Source: Streptomyces olivaceoviridis (GTDB lineage: Bacteria; Actinomycetota; Actinomycetes; Streptomycetales; Streptomycetaceae). From it: a DNA stretch of 64,000 bases. The translations under genes and the position numbers were made by a program. The first letter of the stretch is position 1. Each line of letters begins with the position of its first letter. Of this stretch, positions 56,340-64,000 are shown one piece after another. The notes under the pieces are model-generated. The model saw nothing but the letters and a program-made list of their open reading frames with translations. It ran no database searches and was not told the origin of the DNA. The stretch lies in contig NZ_BMUI01000004.1 in NCBI RefSeq assembly GCF_014650115.1, forward strand, positions 1-64,000, read 5' to 3'.

Positions 56340-57137
56340 ATGACGACGGACGCGTCCGACGCCTGGAAGCAGTGGCACGAGCAGCGCGTGGAGCGGGTCT
56401 CGGCGCCCTACGGGCCGCTCGCGCTGACCGCGACGCACTGGATCGAGGACTATCCGGATGGTCGAATTCCGGACATTCCCGGGAACTGGGTGGCGGACGA
56501 GGGCGGGGTGCTGCTCACCGCCGCCGGGACCGACGGCCTGACCGTGGACGGCCGGCCCTTCGCGGGTGAGGTCAGGCTGGCCGCCGACCGCGGTCCGGAG
56601 GCGCGGGCGCGGGTCGCGCTCGGCGGGAAGCGGCTGGTCGTGCTGGTGCGCGAGGGCGTCTGGGGGGTGCGGGTGTACGACCCCGGCTCCGCCGCCCGGC
56701 AGGCCTTCCGGGGCATCGAGGCCGGGCCCCACGACCCCCGCTGGTCGGTGCCGGGCCGGTTCACGCCGTACGAGGGCACACGGACCGTCCGGCTCGGCAA
56801 CGCGGACGGCCGCGAGCGCGGCTTCGGCCTCGCCGGGGAGCTCACCTTCACCCTGGCCGGACAGGAACGGACGCTGAAGGTCGCGCGGCAGGGGGACGGG
56901 CTGCTGTGGGCGGTGTTCGCCGACGCCACCAGCGGCGACACGAGCTTCCGGTTCCGCTTCCTCTTCGCGCCGGCCCCGGACGCCGAAGGACGCACGACCG
57001 TCGACTTCAACCGGGCCCAACTCCCGCCGTGCGCCTTCGCCGACCACTTCATCTGCCCCTTCCCGCCCCCCGGCAACACGCTGGACGTGGCGATCGAGGC
57101 GGGGGAGCGTCACCTGAGCCGCTCGCGGTCGGCGTAG
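56340..57137 (+). CDS. DUF1684 domain protein
   Basis: This 265-aa protein has the DUF1684 signature at its C-terminus: DFNRAQLPPCAFADHFICPF followed by PPPGNTLDVAIEAGE. Function is unknown; family members are small cytosolic proteins with a conserved FNRA-x-x-P-P-C-A-F motif. ATG 56340 follows AAAGGAA. It ends the putative sulfur-salvage cluster, 24 bp after LLM 2, and is probably co-transcribed. Confidence 0.85.
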   Translation: MTTDASDAWKQWHEQRVERVSAPYGPLALTATHWIEDYPDGRIPDIPGNWVADEGGVLLTAAGTDGLTVDGRPFAGEVRLAADRGPEARARVALGGKRLVVLVREGVWGVRVYDPGSAARQAFRGIEAGPHDPRWSVPGRFTPYEGTRTVRLGNADGRERGFGLAGELTFTLAGQERTLKVARQGDGLLWAVFADATSGDTSFRFRFLFAPAPDAEGRTTVDFNRAQLPPCAFADHFICPFPPPGNTLDVAIEAGERHLSRSRSA

Positions 57138-57179
57138 CCGGCCTCAGCCGGGCGTGTGGGGGAGGGCCGACGGCCGAAA

Positions 57180-57210
57180 GGCACCCTTGTGCCGACCGGC
57201 CGTTCGGCCG
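57180..57210. promoter_or_regulatory. two adjacent inverted repeats upstream of the protease gene
   Basis: GGCAC-CCTT-GTGCC (57180-57193) and CGGCCG-TT-CGGCCG (57197-57210) lie 120-150 bp before the start codon. They could be operators or a terminator for the DUF1684 gene; the evidence is only symmetry and position. Confidence 0.35.
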
Positions 57211-57329
57211 AATACTCCCCCTCAGCGCTTGTCAGGGGCATGCATATTCGCATCCGGTCGAGCCCCTGGCTGCGCCTCACGGGCCCCGACCCCACGCGGG
57301 CCCCCGAATTCCCTTGGAGGGAACGACAA

Positions 57330-58232
57330 GTGAGGATCAAGCGCACCACTCCCCGTGGCGGAACGGCGAGACGGGTCCGGCTGACCGCCGTGGCCACCGG
57401 CTTCCTGGCCGCGGCCGCGTTCGCCGCCCCCACCGCGAACGCCAGCGACGTCCACACGTTCAGCGCCACCCAGCTCACCAAGGCGAGCGACTCCGTCCGC
57501 CAGGCCGACGTCCCCGGCACCGCCTGGGCGGTGGACGGCAAGACCGGCCGCGTCGTCGTCACCGCCGACAGCACGGTGTCCCAGGCCGAGATCGCCAAGA
57601 TCAAGAAGCAGGCCGGCGCCAACGCCGACGCCCTGGTCGTCAAGCACACGCCGGGCAAGTTCAACAAGCTGATCTCCGGCGGCGACGCCATCTACGCGAG
57701 CAGCTGGCGCTGCTCGCTGGGCTTCAACGTCCAGGACTCCAGCGGCAACTACTACTTCCTGACCGCCGGGCACTGCACCGACGGCGCGGGCACCTGGTGG
57801 TCGAACTCCGCCCACAGCACCACGCTCGGCACCACGGCCGGCTCCAGCTTCCCCGGCAACGACTACGGCATCGTGCGGTACACCAACAGCTCGGTGACCA
57901 AGTCCGGTGCCGTGGGCAGCCAGGACATCACCAGCGCCGCCACGCCCTCCGTGGGCACGACCGTCTACCGCCGCGGGTCCACGACCGGTACGCACAGCGG
58001 CCGCGTCACCGCGCTCAACGCCACGGTCAACTACGGCGGCGGCGACATCGTCTCCGGCCTGATCCAGACCACCGTCTGCGCCGAGCCCGGCGACTCCGGC
58101 GGCCCGCTGTACGGCGGCACCACGGCCTACGGCCTGACCTCGGGCGGCAGCGGTGACTGCACCTCCGGCGGCACGACGTTCTTCCAGCCGGTCACCGAGG
58201 CGCTGAGCGCCTACGGGGTGCACGTCTACTGA
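57330..58232 (+). CDS. streptogrisin B-like secreted serine protease (S1/chymotrypsin)
   Basis: This 300-aa preproprotein closely resembles S. griseus SGPB in every segment: start [16 protein letters not shown], a signal ending PTANA (~37), a ~75-residue inhibitory pro-region, and the mature enzyme beginning [10 protein letters not shown]. The triad is His in [11 protein letters not shown], Asp in [10 protein letters not shown] and Ser in [14 protein letters not shown]. It is processed autocatalytically after export. GTG 57330 has GGAGGG 8 nt upstream. A terminator hairpin follows the stop. Confidence 0.95.
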   Translation: MRIKRTTPRGGTARRVRLTAVATGFLAAAAFAAPTANASDVHTFSATQLTKASDSVRQADVPGTAWAVDGKTGRVVVTADSTVSQAEIAKIKKQAGANADALVVKHTPGKFNKLISGGDAIYASSWRCSLGFNVQDSSGNYYFLTAGHCTDGAGTWWSNSAHSTTLGTTAGSSFPGNDYGIVRYTNSSVTKSGAVGSQDITSAATPSVGTTVYRRGSTTGTHSGRVTALNATVNYGGGDIVSGLIQTTVCAEPGDSGGPLYGGTTAYGLTSGGSGDCTSGGTTFFQPVTEALSAYGVHVY

Positions 58233-58261
58233 CGGTCCGGCTCCGCTGACGGACGACACCG

Positions 58262-58298
58262 GGAAGCCCCCGCGCGCGCACGGCGTGCGGGGGCTTCC
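58262..58298 (+). terminator. protease gene terminator hairpin
   Basis: GGAAGCCCCCGC (58262-58273) pairs with GCGGGGGCTTCC (58287-58298), a perfect 12-bp stem 30 bp after the stop codon. Confidence 0.75.
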
Positions 58299-58337
58299 TG
58301 ATGCGTTTGCGCAGGTGAGGGGTGCTCGAACGGGAGT

Positions 58338-58351
58338 CGTACACATGTTCG
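58338..58351 (+). promoter_or_regulatory. LexA (SOS) box
   Basis: CGTACACATGTTCG matches the actinobacterial SOS box CGAAC-N4-GTTCG at 9 of 10 specified positions and has the usual ACAT spacer. It lies between a likely -35 region and TATGGT (58362-58367, -10), 83 bp before the dnaE2 start, so LexA would block RNA polymerase. Confidence 0.75.
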
Positions 58352-58433
58352 GGAATGGGGGTATGGTGGGGGTGGGGAAACTGGGAACTGATGTTCGAGA
58401 GCCGTTCGGGGCTCACGAGTGCGGGAGGTGTGC

Positions 58434-61400
58434 GTGCCGGGCTTCGCGCATCTGCGCACCGTCTCCGGGTTCTCCCTGCGGTACGGGGCGTCCCACCCGG
58501 AGCGGCTGGCCGAGCGTGCCTCCGAGCGGGGGATGGACGCCCTCGCCCTGACCGATCGCGACACCCTCGCCGGGGCGGTGCGCTTCGCCAAGGCCTGCGC
58601 CGGCGCGGGTGTCCGTCCGCTGTTCGGAGTGGATCTGGCGGTGGCGACGGCGGAGCCCGTACACCGTGACCGACGGCGGACACCGGTGCGCGGAGGCGCC
58701 TTCGTGGACGAGTCGGCCCCCCGCGTGACCTTCCTCGCCCGGGACGGCGCCCGTGGGTGGGCCGGTCTGTGCCGGCTCGTCACGGCGGCGCACGCGGGCG
58801 GGGGCGCTCCGCTGCTGCCCTGGGCCGGCCAGCACGGCGACGGCCTGGTGGTGCTGCTCGGGCCGGGGTCGGACGTGGGGCGCGCGCTCGCCGCCGGGCG
58901 GCCCGACCGGGCGGCCGAACTGCTCGTGCCGTGGCGCGAGATCCACGGCGACGCGCTGCGGCTGGAGGCCGTCTGGCACGGCCGTACCGGTACGGGGCCC
59001 GGTTCCCTGCGGCTGGCGGCCCGCACCGTCGGGTTCGCCGCCGAGCAGGGGGTGCGGCCGGTGCTCAGCAACGCCGTCCGCTACGCCGATCCGGGGGCGG
59101 GGCCGGTCGCCGATGTGCTGGACGCCGCGCGGCGGCTGGTGCCGATCGACCCCCGGGGGGAGCTGGACTCCGGCGAGGCGTGGCTGAAGGACGCGCCGAC
59201 CATGCTGGGCGTCGCCGAGCGGGTCGTGGAGGCCGCCGGGTTCCGGCGGGACACCGCCCACCGGCTGCTGGAGCAGACCCTGGCCACGGCCGCCGAGTGC
59301 CGCGTCGACCCCGAGGGCGACCTCGGCATCGGCACCGTCCACTTCCCCGAGGCGCACCTCGTCGGTGCCGGCCGGCGTACCGCGCAGCGGGCGCTCGCCT
59401 CACGGGCGGCGGAGGGGATGCTGCGGCTCGGGTACGGCGGGCGGCGCGCGTACTGGGAGCGGATGCACCAGGAGCTGGACATCATCGCCCACCACGGCTT
59501 CGCCTCCTACTTCCTGACGGTGGCCCAAGTGGTCGACGACGTCCGGGAGATGGGGATCCGGGTGGCCGCTCGCGGTTCCGGGGCCGGGTCGCTCGTCAAC
59601 CACCTGCTCGGCATCGCGCACGCCGACCCGGTCGAGCACGGGCTGCTGATGGAACGCTTCCTGTCCAAGGAGCGGGTGGTGCTGCCGGACATCGACATCG
59701 ACGTGGAGTCCGCGCGCCGGCTGGAGGTCTACCGGGCGATCATCGGCCGGTTCGGCACCGAGCGGGTCGCCACCGTCTCCATGCCGGAGACCTACCGGGT
59801 CCGGCACGCGATCCGGGACGTGGGCGCCGCGCTGTCCATGGACCCGGCCGAGATCGACCGGATCGCCAAGTCCTTCCCGCACATCCGGGCGCGCGACGCC
59901 CGCGCGGCGCTGGAGGAACTGCCCGAGCTGAAGCGGCTGGCGGGGGAGGTCCGGCGGGAAGGGGAGCGGTTCGGCAGGCTGTGGGAGCTGGTCGAGGCAC
60001 TCGACGCGCTGCCGCGCGGGATCGCCATGCACCCGTGCGGGGTGCTGCTGTCGGACGCCTCCCTGCTCGCCCGGACGCCCGTGGTGCCGACCAGCGGTGA
60101 GGGCCTGCCCATGTCGCAGTTCGACAAGGAGGACGTGGAGGACCTCGGGCTGCTCAAGCTGGACGTGCTGGGCGTGCGGATGCAGTCGGCGATGGCGCAC
60201 GCGGTCGCCGAGGTGGAGCGGGTGAGCGGGGAGCGGATCGACCTGGACGCGGTGGAGCCGGGGGACCCGGAGACGTACCGGCTGATCCGGTCCGCCGAGA
60301 CCCTGGGGTGCTTCCAGATCGAGTCGCCGGGGCAGCGGGACCTGGTGGGGCGGCTCCAGCCCGCCGGCTTCCACGACCTGGTCGTCGACATCTCGCTGTT
60401 CCGGCCCGGCCCGGTCGCCGCCGACATGGTGCGGCCGTTCATCGAGGCGCGGCACGGGCGGGCGCCGGTGCGCTACCCGCACCCGGACCTGGAGGAGCCG
60501 CTGAAGGGGACGTACGGGGTCGTCGTCTTCCACGAGCAGATCATCGACATCGTCTCCGTCATGACCGGCTGCGGGCGCGGCGAGGCCGACCGGGTGCGGC
60601 GCGGGCTGTCCGACGCGGAGTCGCAGGGGCGGATCAGGGTGTGGTTCGCCCAGCGGGCGGCGGCCAAGGGGTACGACGCGGAGACGATCCGGCGGACCTG
60701 GGAGATCGTGGAGGCCTTCGGGTCCTACGGCTTCTGCAAGGCGCACGCCGTCGCCTTCGCCGTACCCACCTACCAGTCGGCGTGGCTGAAGGCCCATCAC
60801 CCCGCCGCCTTCTACGCCGGGCTGCTCACGCACGACCCCGGGATGTACCCCAAGCGGCTGCTGCTGGCCGACGCGCGGCGGCGCGGGGTGCCGATCCTGC
60901 CGCTGGACGTGAATGTCTCCGGGGTCGCACACAGGGTCGAACTGGTGTCTGAATCACCGGTGGTGTGGGGGCTGCGGCTCGCGCTCCGCGACGTCCACGG
61001 CATCAGCGAGGCCGAGGCGCGGCGGATCGCGGACGGGCAGCCGTACTCCTCGCTGGTGGACTTCTGGGAGCGGGCCCGGCCCAGCCGGCCGCTCGCCGGG
61101 CGGCTCGCGCAGGTGGGCGCGCTGGACGCCTTCGGCGCCAACCGGCGCGATCTGCAACTGCACCTGACCGAACTGCACCGCGGCGCCCGGGGCGGTGGCG
61201 GTGACCAGCTCCCTCTGGCCGGCGGACGGAAGACCGCGCCGGCCGGGCTGCCGGACCTGACCTCGGCGGAGAGGCTCAGCGCCGAGCTGGGCGTGCTGTC
61301 CATGGACGCCTCGCGCAATCTGATGGACGACCACCGGGAGTTCCTGAAGGAGCTGGGCGTGGTCTCGGCGCGCCGGCTGCGCGAGGCCCGGCACGGCGAA

Positions 61401-61955
61401 ACCGTGCTGGTCGCGGGCGCCAAGGCGGCCACCCAGACCCCGCCGATCCGCTCCGGCAAGCGGGTCATCTTCTCCACCCTGGACGACGGGACGGGACTGG
61501 TGGACCTGGCCTTCTTCGACGACTCGCACGACGCCTGCGCCCACACGGTCTTCCACTCCTGGCTGCTGCTGGTGCGCGGAGTGGTGCAGCGGCGCGGTCC
61601 GCGCAGCCTGAGCGTGGTGGGCTCCGCCGCCTGGAACCTCGCCGAACTGGTGGAGGTGCGGCACACGGAGGGACTCGACGGGGTCGCGGCCCGGCTGGCC
61701 GGACCGTCCGGCGCGGACGGCTCCCCGGCCGGGGGCGACGGCGGTCCGCTGCGGGCCCGGCTCGCCGGTTCCGAGGGGCTGCCCGCGCCGGCCGGCTCGG
61801 CGGCCCCTGACCCGATGGCGGACCGGACGATCCGCCTGTCCACGGGGTACGAGATGCACCCCTGGGCCGACCTGCGGCCCGCCGGCCAGGACGCCGCACA
61901 AGGGCCGGCGTCGCTACGGAAGTTGTGGCACCAGAGTCCGGGGAGTGCGGGATGA
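58434..61955 (+). CDS. dnaE2: error-prone DNA polymerase III alpha subunit DnaE2 (ImuC-like)
   Basis: This 1173-aa C-family polymerase has an N-terminal PHP domain starting FAHLRTVSGFSLRYGASHPE. The polymerase core includes GIRVAARGSGAGSLVNHLLG and VLPDIDIDVESARR (two catalytic Asp); LKLDVLGVRMQSAMAH and AFGSYGFCKAHAVAFAVPTY follow. A C-terminal OB domain is at ~965-1060. It performs SOS translesion synthesis. In the PHP domain the usual H-x-H is H-L-R, so the metal site is damaged. GTG 58434 sits 5 nt after GGGAGG; GTG 58419 is also in frame. ATGA coupling joins it to the Y-family gene. Confidence 0.93.
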   Translation: MPGFAHLRTVSGFSLRYGASHPERLAERASERGMDALALTDRDTLAGAVRFAKACAGAGVRPLFGVDLAVATAEPVHRDRRRTPVRGGAFVDESAPRVTFLARDGARGWAGLCRLVTAAHAGGGAPLLPWAGQHGDGLVVLLGPGSDVGRALAAGRPDRAAELLVPWREIHGDALRLEAVWHGRTGTGPGSLRLAARTVGFAAEQGVRPVLSNAVRYADPGAGPVADVLDAARRLVPIDPRGELDSGEAWLKDAPTMLGVAERVVEAAGFRRDTAHRLLEQTLATAAECRVDPEGDLGIGTVHFPEAHLVGAGRRTAQRALASRAAEGMLRLGYGGRRAYWERMHQELDIIAHHGFASYFLTVAQVVDDVREMGIRVAARGSGAGSLVNHLLGIAHADPVEHGLLMERFLSKERVVLPDIDIDVESARRLEVYRAIIGRFGTERVATVSMPETYRVRHAIRDVGAALSMDPAEIDRIAKSFPHIRARDARAALEELPELKRLAGEVRREGERFGRLWELVEALDALPRGIAMHPCGVLLSDASLLARTPVVPTSGEGLPMSQFDKEDVEDLGLLKLDVLGVRMQSAMAHAVAEVERVSGERIDLDAVEPGDPETYRLIRSAETLGCFQIESPGQRDLVGRLQPAGFHDLVVDISLFRPGPVAADMVRPFIEARHGRAPVRYPHPDLEEPLKGTYGVVVFHEQIIDIVSVMTGCGRGEADRVRRGLSDAESQGRIRVWFAQRAAAKGYDAETIRRTWEIVEAFGSYGFCKAHAVAFAVPTYQSAWLKAHHPAAFYAGLLTHDPGMYPKRLLLADARRRGVPILPLDVNVSGVAHRVELVSESPVVWGLRLALRDVHGISEAEARRIADGQPYSSLVDFWERARPSRPLAGRLAQVGALDAFGANRRDLQLHLTELHRGARGGGGDQLPLAGGRKTAPAGLPDLTSAERLSAELGVLSMDASRNLMDDHREFLKELGVVSARRLREARHGETVLVAGAKAATQTPPIRSGKRVIFSTLDDGTGLVDLAFFDDSHDACAHTVFHSWLLLVRGVVQRRGPRSLSVVGSAAWNLAELVEVRHTEGLDGVAARLAGPSGADGSPAGGDGGPLRARLAGSEGLPAPAGSAAPDPMADRTIRLSTGYEMHPWADLRPAGQDAAQGPASLRKLWHQSPGSAG

Positions 61956-62986
61956 CGATTCTCTGCGTACGTTTCCAGCTGCCGCCGATGTACGAGGCGG
62001 CCCTGCCGGAACTGCTCGGGCTGCTGGAGGAGTTCACCCCGGTCGTGGAGGCGCTGCCGCCGGACGGGGCGCTGGCCGATCTGCGCGGCGCCGAGCGGTA
62101 CTTCGGGCGCGGCGCGGTGGAGCTGGCCTCGGTGATCCGGGTGCGGGCCCTCGCGCGGTACGGCGTCGACTGCGCGATCGGCGCCGGGCCGGGCCCGATG
62201 CTGGCCCGCGTGGCGCTGCGACACGCCCGGCCGGGTGTGACCTGCGCGGTGCCCGAGGACGCGGTCGCCGGGTTCCTCGCCGACAAGCCCGTCGCCGCGG
62301 TGCCCGGCGTCGGCGCGGCGACCGCCCGCACCCTCGACGACTACGGCCTGGACACCCTGGGCCGGGTCGCCGCCGCGCCGCTGTCCACGCTCCAGCGGCT
62401 GATCGGCGCCAAGGCGGGCCGCGAGCTGCGGGAGAAGGCGAGCGGCATCGACCGCGGCCGGGTCGTCCCGAACGCCGTCTCGCGGTCGCTGGTGACCGAA
62501 CGGGCCTTCGGCATCGACGAGTTGGACCCCGGCCGGCACCGCCGGGCGCTGCTGTCGGCCGCCGAGGAGATCGGCTCCCGGCTGCGTGCGGTGGAGAAGG
62601 TCTGCCGCACCCTGACCCTCACCGTGCGCTACGCCGGCCTCCCCCACTCTCGGCCTCGCTCCAGTGGGGGGACCCCCACCTCGACCACCCGCAGCCGCAC
62701 CCTGCGGGAGCCGACCGCGCACTCCGCGGACCTGACCAGGGCGGCCTACGGCATGTACGAGGCGCTCGGCCTGCAACGCGCCCGGGTCCGCGCGCTCGCC
62801 CTGCGCGCCGAGGGCCTGACCCCCGCCGACCATGCCTCCCACCAGCTCACCTTCGATCCCGTGGACGAGAAGGTCCGCCGTGTCGAGGAGGTCGCGGACC
62901 GCGCGCGGGCGAAGTTCGGGCCACGGGCGGTGATGCCGGGGACGCTGGCCCTGGTGCGCGCGCCCGGCCGGCCCACGGCGGCGTGA
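61952..62986 (+). CDS. Y-family polymerase homologue, ImuB-like (catalytic residues missing)
   Basis: This 344-aa protein has the Y-family fingers/thumb order, for example YGVDCAIGAGPGPMLARVAL, the helix-hairpin-helix AAVPGVGAATARTLDDYGLD and the little-finger region ERAFGIDELDPGRHRRALLS. The start reads TILCVRFQLPP where active DinB has V-D-M-D-A-F, and the S-I-D-E motif is replaced, so it cannot be an active polymerase. Coupling to dnaE2 suggests the ImuB scaffold role of the mutasome. A 42-bp repeat insertion adds ~14 residues at ~230-243. Confidence 0.88.
   Translation: MTILCVRFQLPPMYEAALPELLGLLEEFTPVVEALPPDGALADLRGAERYFGRGAVELASVIRVRALARYGVDCAIGAGPGPMLARVALRHARPGVTCAVPEDAVAGFLADKPVAAVPGVGAATARTLDDYGLDTLGRVAAAPLSTLQRLIGAKAGRELREKASGIDRGRVVPNAVSRSLVTERAFGIDELDPGRHRRALLSAAEEIGSRLRAVEKVCRTLTLTVRYAGLPHSRPRSSGGTPTSTTRSRTLREPTAHSADLTRAAYGMYEALGLQRARVRALALRAEGLTPADHASHQLTFDPVDEKVRRVEEVADRARAKFGPRAVMPGTLALVRAPGRPTAA
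62639..62680. repeat. palindromic repeat inserted in the ImuB-like gene
   Basis: CTCCCCCACT (62639-62648) pairs with AGTGGGGG (62663-62670), followed by a second small hairpin GTGGGGGG/ACCCCCAC. This is the CTCCCCCACTCTCGG...GGGGGACCCCCAC repeat often seen between Streptomyces genes. Here it is inside coding DNA and keeps the frame, encoding the odd LPHSRPRSSGGTPTST stretch in the little-finger domain. Confidence 0.8.
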
Positions 62987-62990
62987 GGCA

Positions 62991-63012
62991 CCGGTTGTCA
63001 CCGGAAGTTTTT
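62991..63012 (+). terminator. weak intrinsic terminator after the ImuB-like gene
   Basis: CCGGT-TGTC-ACCGG (62991-63004) is a short stem followed by AAGTTTTT. It is weak, but among the few with a T-run. Confidence 0.4.
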
Positions 63013-63132
63013 ACCGACGCGTAACTTCACACTCGCCCTACTCGCCCGTAACTTGACGAGTGAACAGCATCCCGTGATCCGGATCACAGGGTCAGGCCGT
63101 GCACCTCCCGTGAGCCGCAAGGAGATCACCCG

Positions 63133-63993
63133 ATGCTGCCCTGGAAACGAACGCTCAGACCCCTCGCCGCACTGCTCCTCACCGCCGCCGTCGCCGTCGT
63201 GCCGGCCGCGAGTGCCAGGGCCTCCGACGCTCCCGGTTCCGGCTGGAACGACTACACCTGCAAGCCCTCCGCCGCCCACCCCCGCCCCGTCGTCCTCGTC
63301 CACGGCACCCTGGGCAACTCGGTCGACAACTGGCTCGGCCTCGCCCCCTATCTGAAGACCCGCGGATACTGCGTCTACTCCCTCGACTACGGCCAACTGC
63401 CCGGCGTCCCCCTCTTCCACGGCCTCGGCCCCATCGACAGGTCGGCCGGACAACTGGCCGTCTTCGTCGACAAGGTGCTCGCCGCCACCGGAGCCGCACG
63501 GGCCGACCTGGTCGGCCACTCCCAGGGCGGCATGATGCCCCGCTACTACCTGAAGTTCCTCGGCGGAGCCGCCAAGGTGAACGCCCTCGTCGGCATCGCC
63601 CCCGACAACCACGGCACCGACCTGGACGGCCTCACCCGCCTGCTGCCGTACTTCCCCGGCACCGAGGACCTGCTCAAGGCCACCACCCCCGGCCTCGCCG
63701 ACCAGATCACCGGCTCCGCCTTTCTCACCGAGCTCAACGCGGGCGGCGACACCGTCCCCGGGGTGCGCTACACGGTCATCGCCAGCCGGTACGACGAGGT
63801 GGTCACCCCCTGGCGCACCCAGTACCTGAGCGGTTCCGGCGTCCGCAACGTCCTGCTCCAGGACCTGTGCCCGCTCGACCTCTCCGAGCACCTCGCGATC
63901 GGCCTGTTCGACCGGATCGCCTTCCACGAGGTGGCCAACGCGCTCGACCCGGCCCACGCCACCGCCACCACCTGCGCGTCCGCCGGGAGCTGA
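63133..63993 (+). CDS. secreted lipase/esterase (alpha/beta hydrolase)
   Basis: This 286-aa protein has a signal peptide (WKRTLRPLAALLLTAAVAVV, cleaved after ASARA, ~32). The oxyanion motif is VVLVHGTLGNSVDNW and the nucleophile elbow is LVGHSQGGMMPRYYL; Asp in ASRYDEVVTP and His in LSEHLAIGLF complete the triad. It resembles Streptomyces EstA-like extracellular lipases. ATG 63133 follows AAGGAGAT. Two CGTAACTT direct repeats upstream (63012-63056 region) may be activator sites. The stop is at 63991-63993, so the gene is complete. Confidence 0.92.
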   Translation: MLPWKRTLRPLAALLLTAAVAVVPAASARASDAPGSGWNDYTCKPSAAHPRPVVLVHGTLGNSVDNWLGLAPYLKTRGYCVYSLDYGQLPGVPLFHGLGPIDRSAGQLAVFVDKVLAATGAARADLVGHSQGGMMPRYYLKFLGGAAKVNALVGIAPDNHGTDLDGLTRLLPYFPGTEDLLKATTPGLADQITGSAFLTELNAGGDTVPGVRYTVIASRYDEVVTPWRTQYLSGSGVRNVLLQDLCPLDLSEHLAIGLFDRIAFHEVANALDPAHATATTCASAGS

Positions 63994-64000
63994 CATGCCG

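Overview
The window is chromosomal DNA from a streptomycete or close relative. GC is very high with strong third-position GC bias, GTG starts are common, and ATGA/GTGA-type translational coupling is frequent. Many genes are actinomycete-typical (TlyA, a SepF paralogue, an Rpf-LysM protein, a streptogrisin-type protease, an AfsR-like NTPase, DUF5685). Gene content and order match the conserved Streptomyces core as I know it; the species is not determinable from this text alone.

Layout. 1-346: 3' end of an rRNA operon (23S tail, 5S, strong terminator). 380-4740: an Arg/Asp/Gly-repeat TPR protein, a DUF1015 protein and a HAD phosphatase. 4850-7828: an iron-box-controlled siderophore ABC importer (two permeases and an ATPase). 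7841-12028: SCP2-like protein, then small ORF, tlyA, nadK, recN. 12756-18978: glycosyltransferase, PucR-type regulator, BBE-type FAD oxidase, GH15 glucosidase. 19497-25403: pyrG, NUDIX hydrolase, AfsR-like NTPase, ald. 25741-30205: a ParA/ribbon-helix-helix/scpA/scpB/rluB operon for chromosome organisation. 30224-32700: ADP-ribosylglycohydrolase and two RlaP-like nucleotidyltransferases behind a palindromic operator. 32723-37787: Rieske protein, aroH, tyrA, cmk, acyltransferase, der. 37851-49001: cell-surface and miscellaneous genes (Rpf-LysM, I78 inhibitor, PAP2, PIG-V-like mannosyltransferase, MFS pump, glutaryl-CoA dehydrogenase, SepF paralogue, a DUF5685 protein with a Cys-rich tail).

49008-57137 is the most interesting locus. 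It is a divergent amino-acid-type ABC transporter plus flavoprotein cluster: binding lipoprotein, permease, FAD/NAD(P) protein, two LLM-class flavin monooxygenases and DUF1684. In front of the binding-protein gene I found a 23-codon ORF ending in Ser-Ser-Ser-Cys-stop with the SHIDFGRV core typical of actinobacterial cysteine-sensing leader peptides. I infer a cysteine-repressed organosulfur salvage system, analogous in composition to the Bacillus ytmI operon. Its own ATPase gene is clearly degenerate: Walker A Lys to Thr, Q-loop Gln to Arg, a deletion, a +1 slip, and a 35-bp palindromic repeat inserted in the signature motif.

57330-63993: streptogrisin-like protease, a LexA-boxed dnaE2 with a coupled catalytically degenerate Y-family (ImuB-like) gene, and a secreted lipase. 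The Y-family gene carries a second in-gene palindromic repeat of the same general architecture as the one in the broken ATPase.
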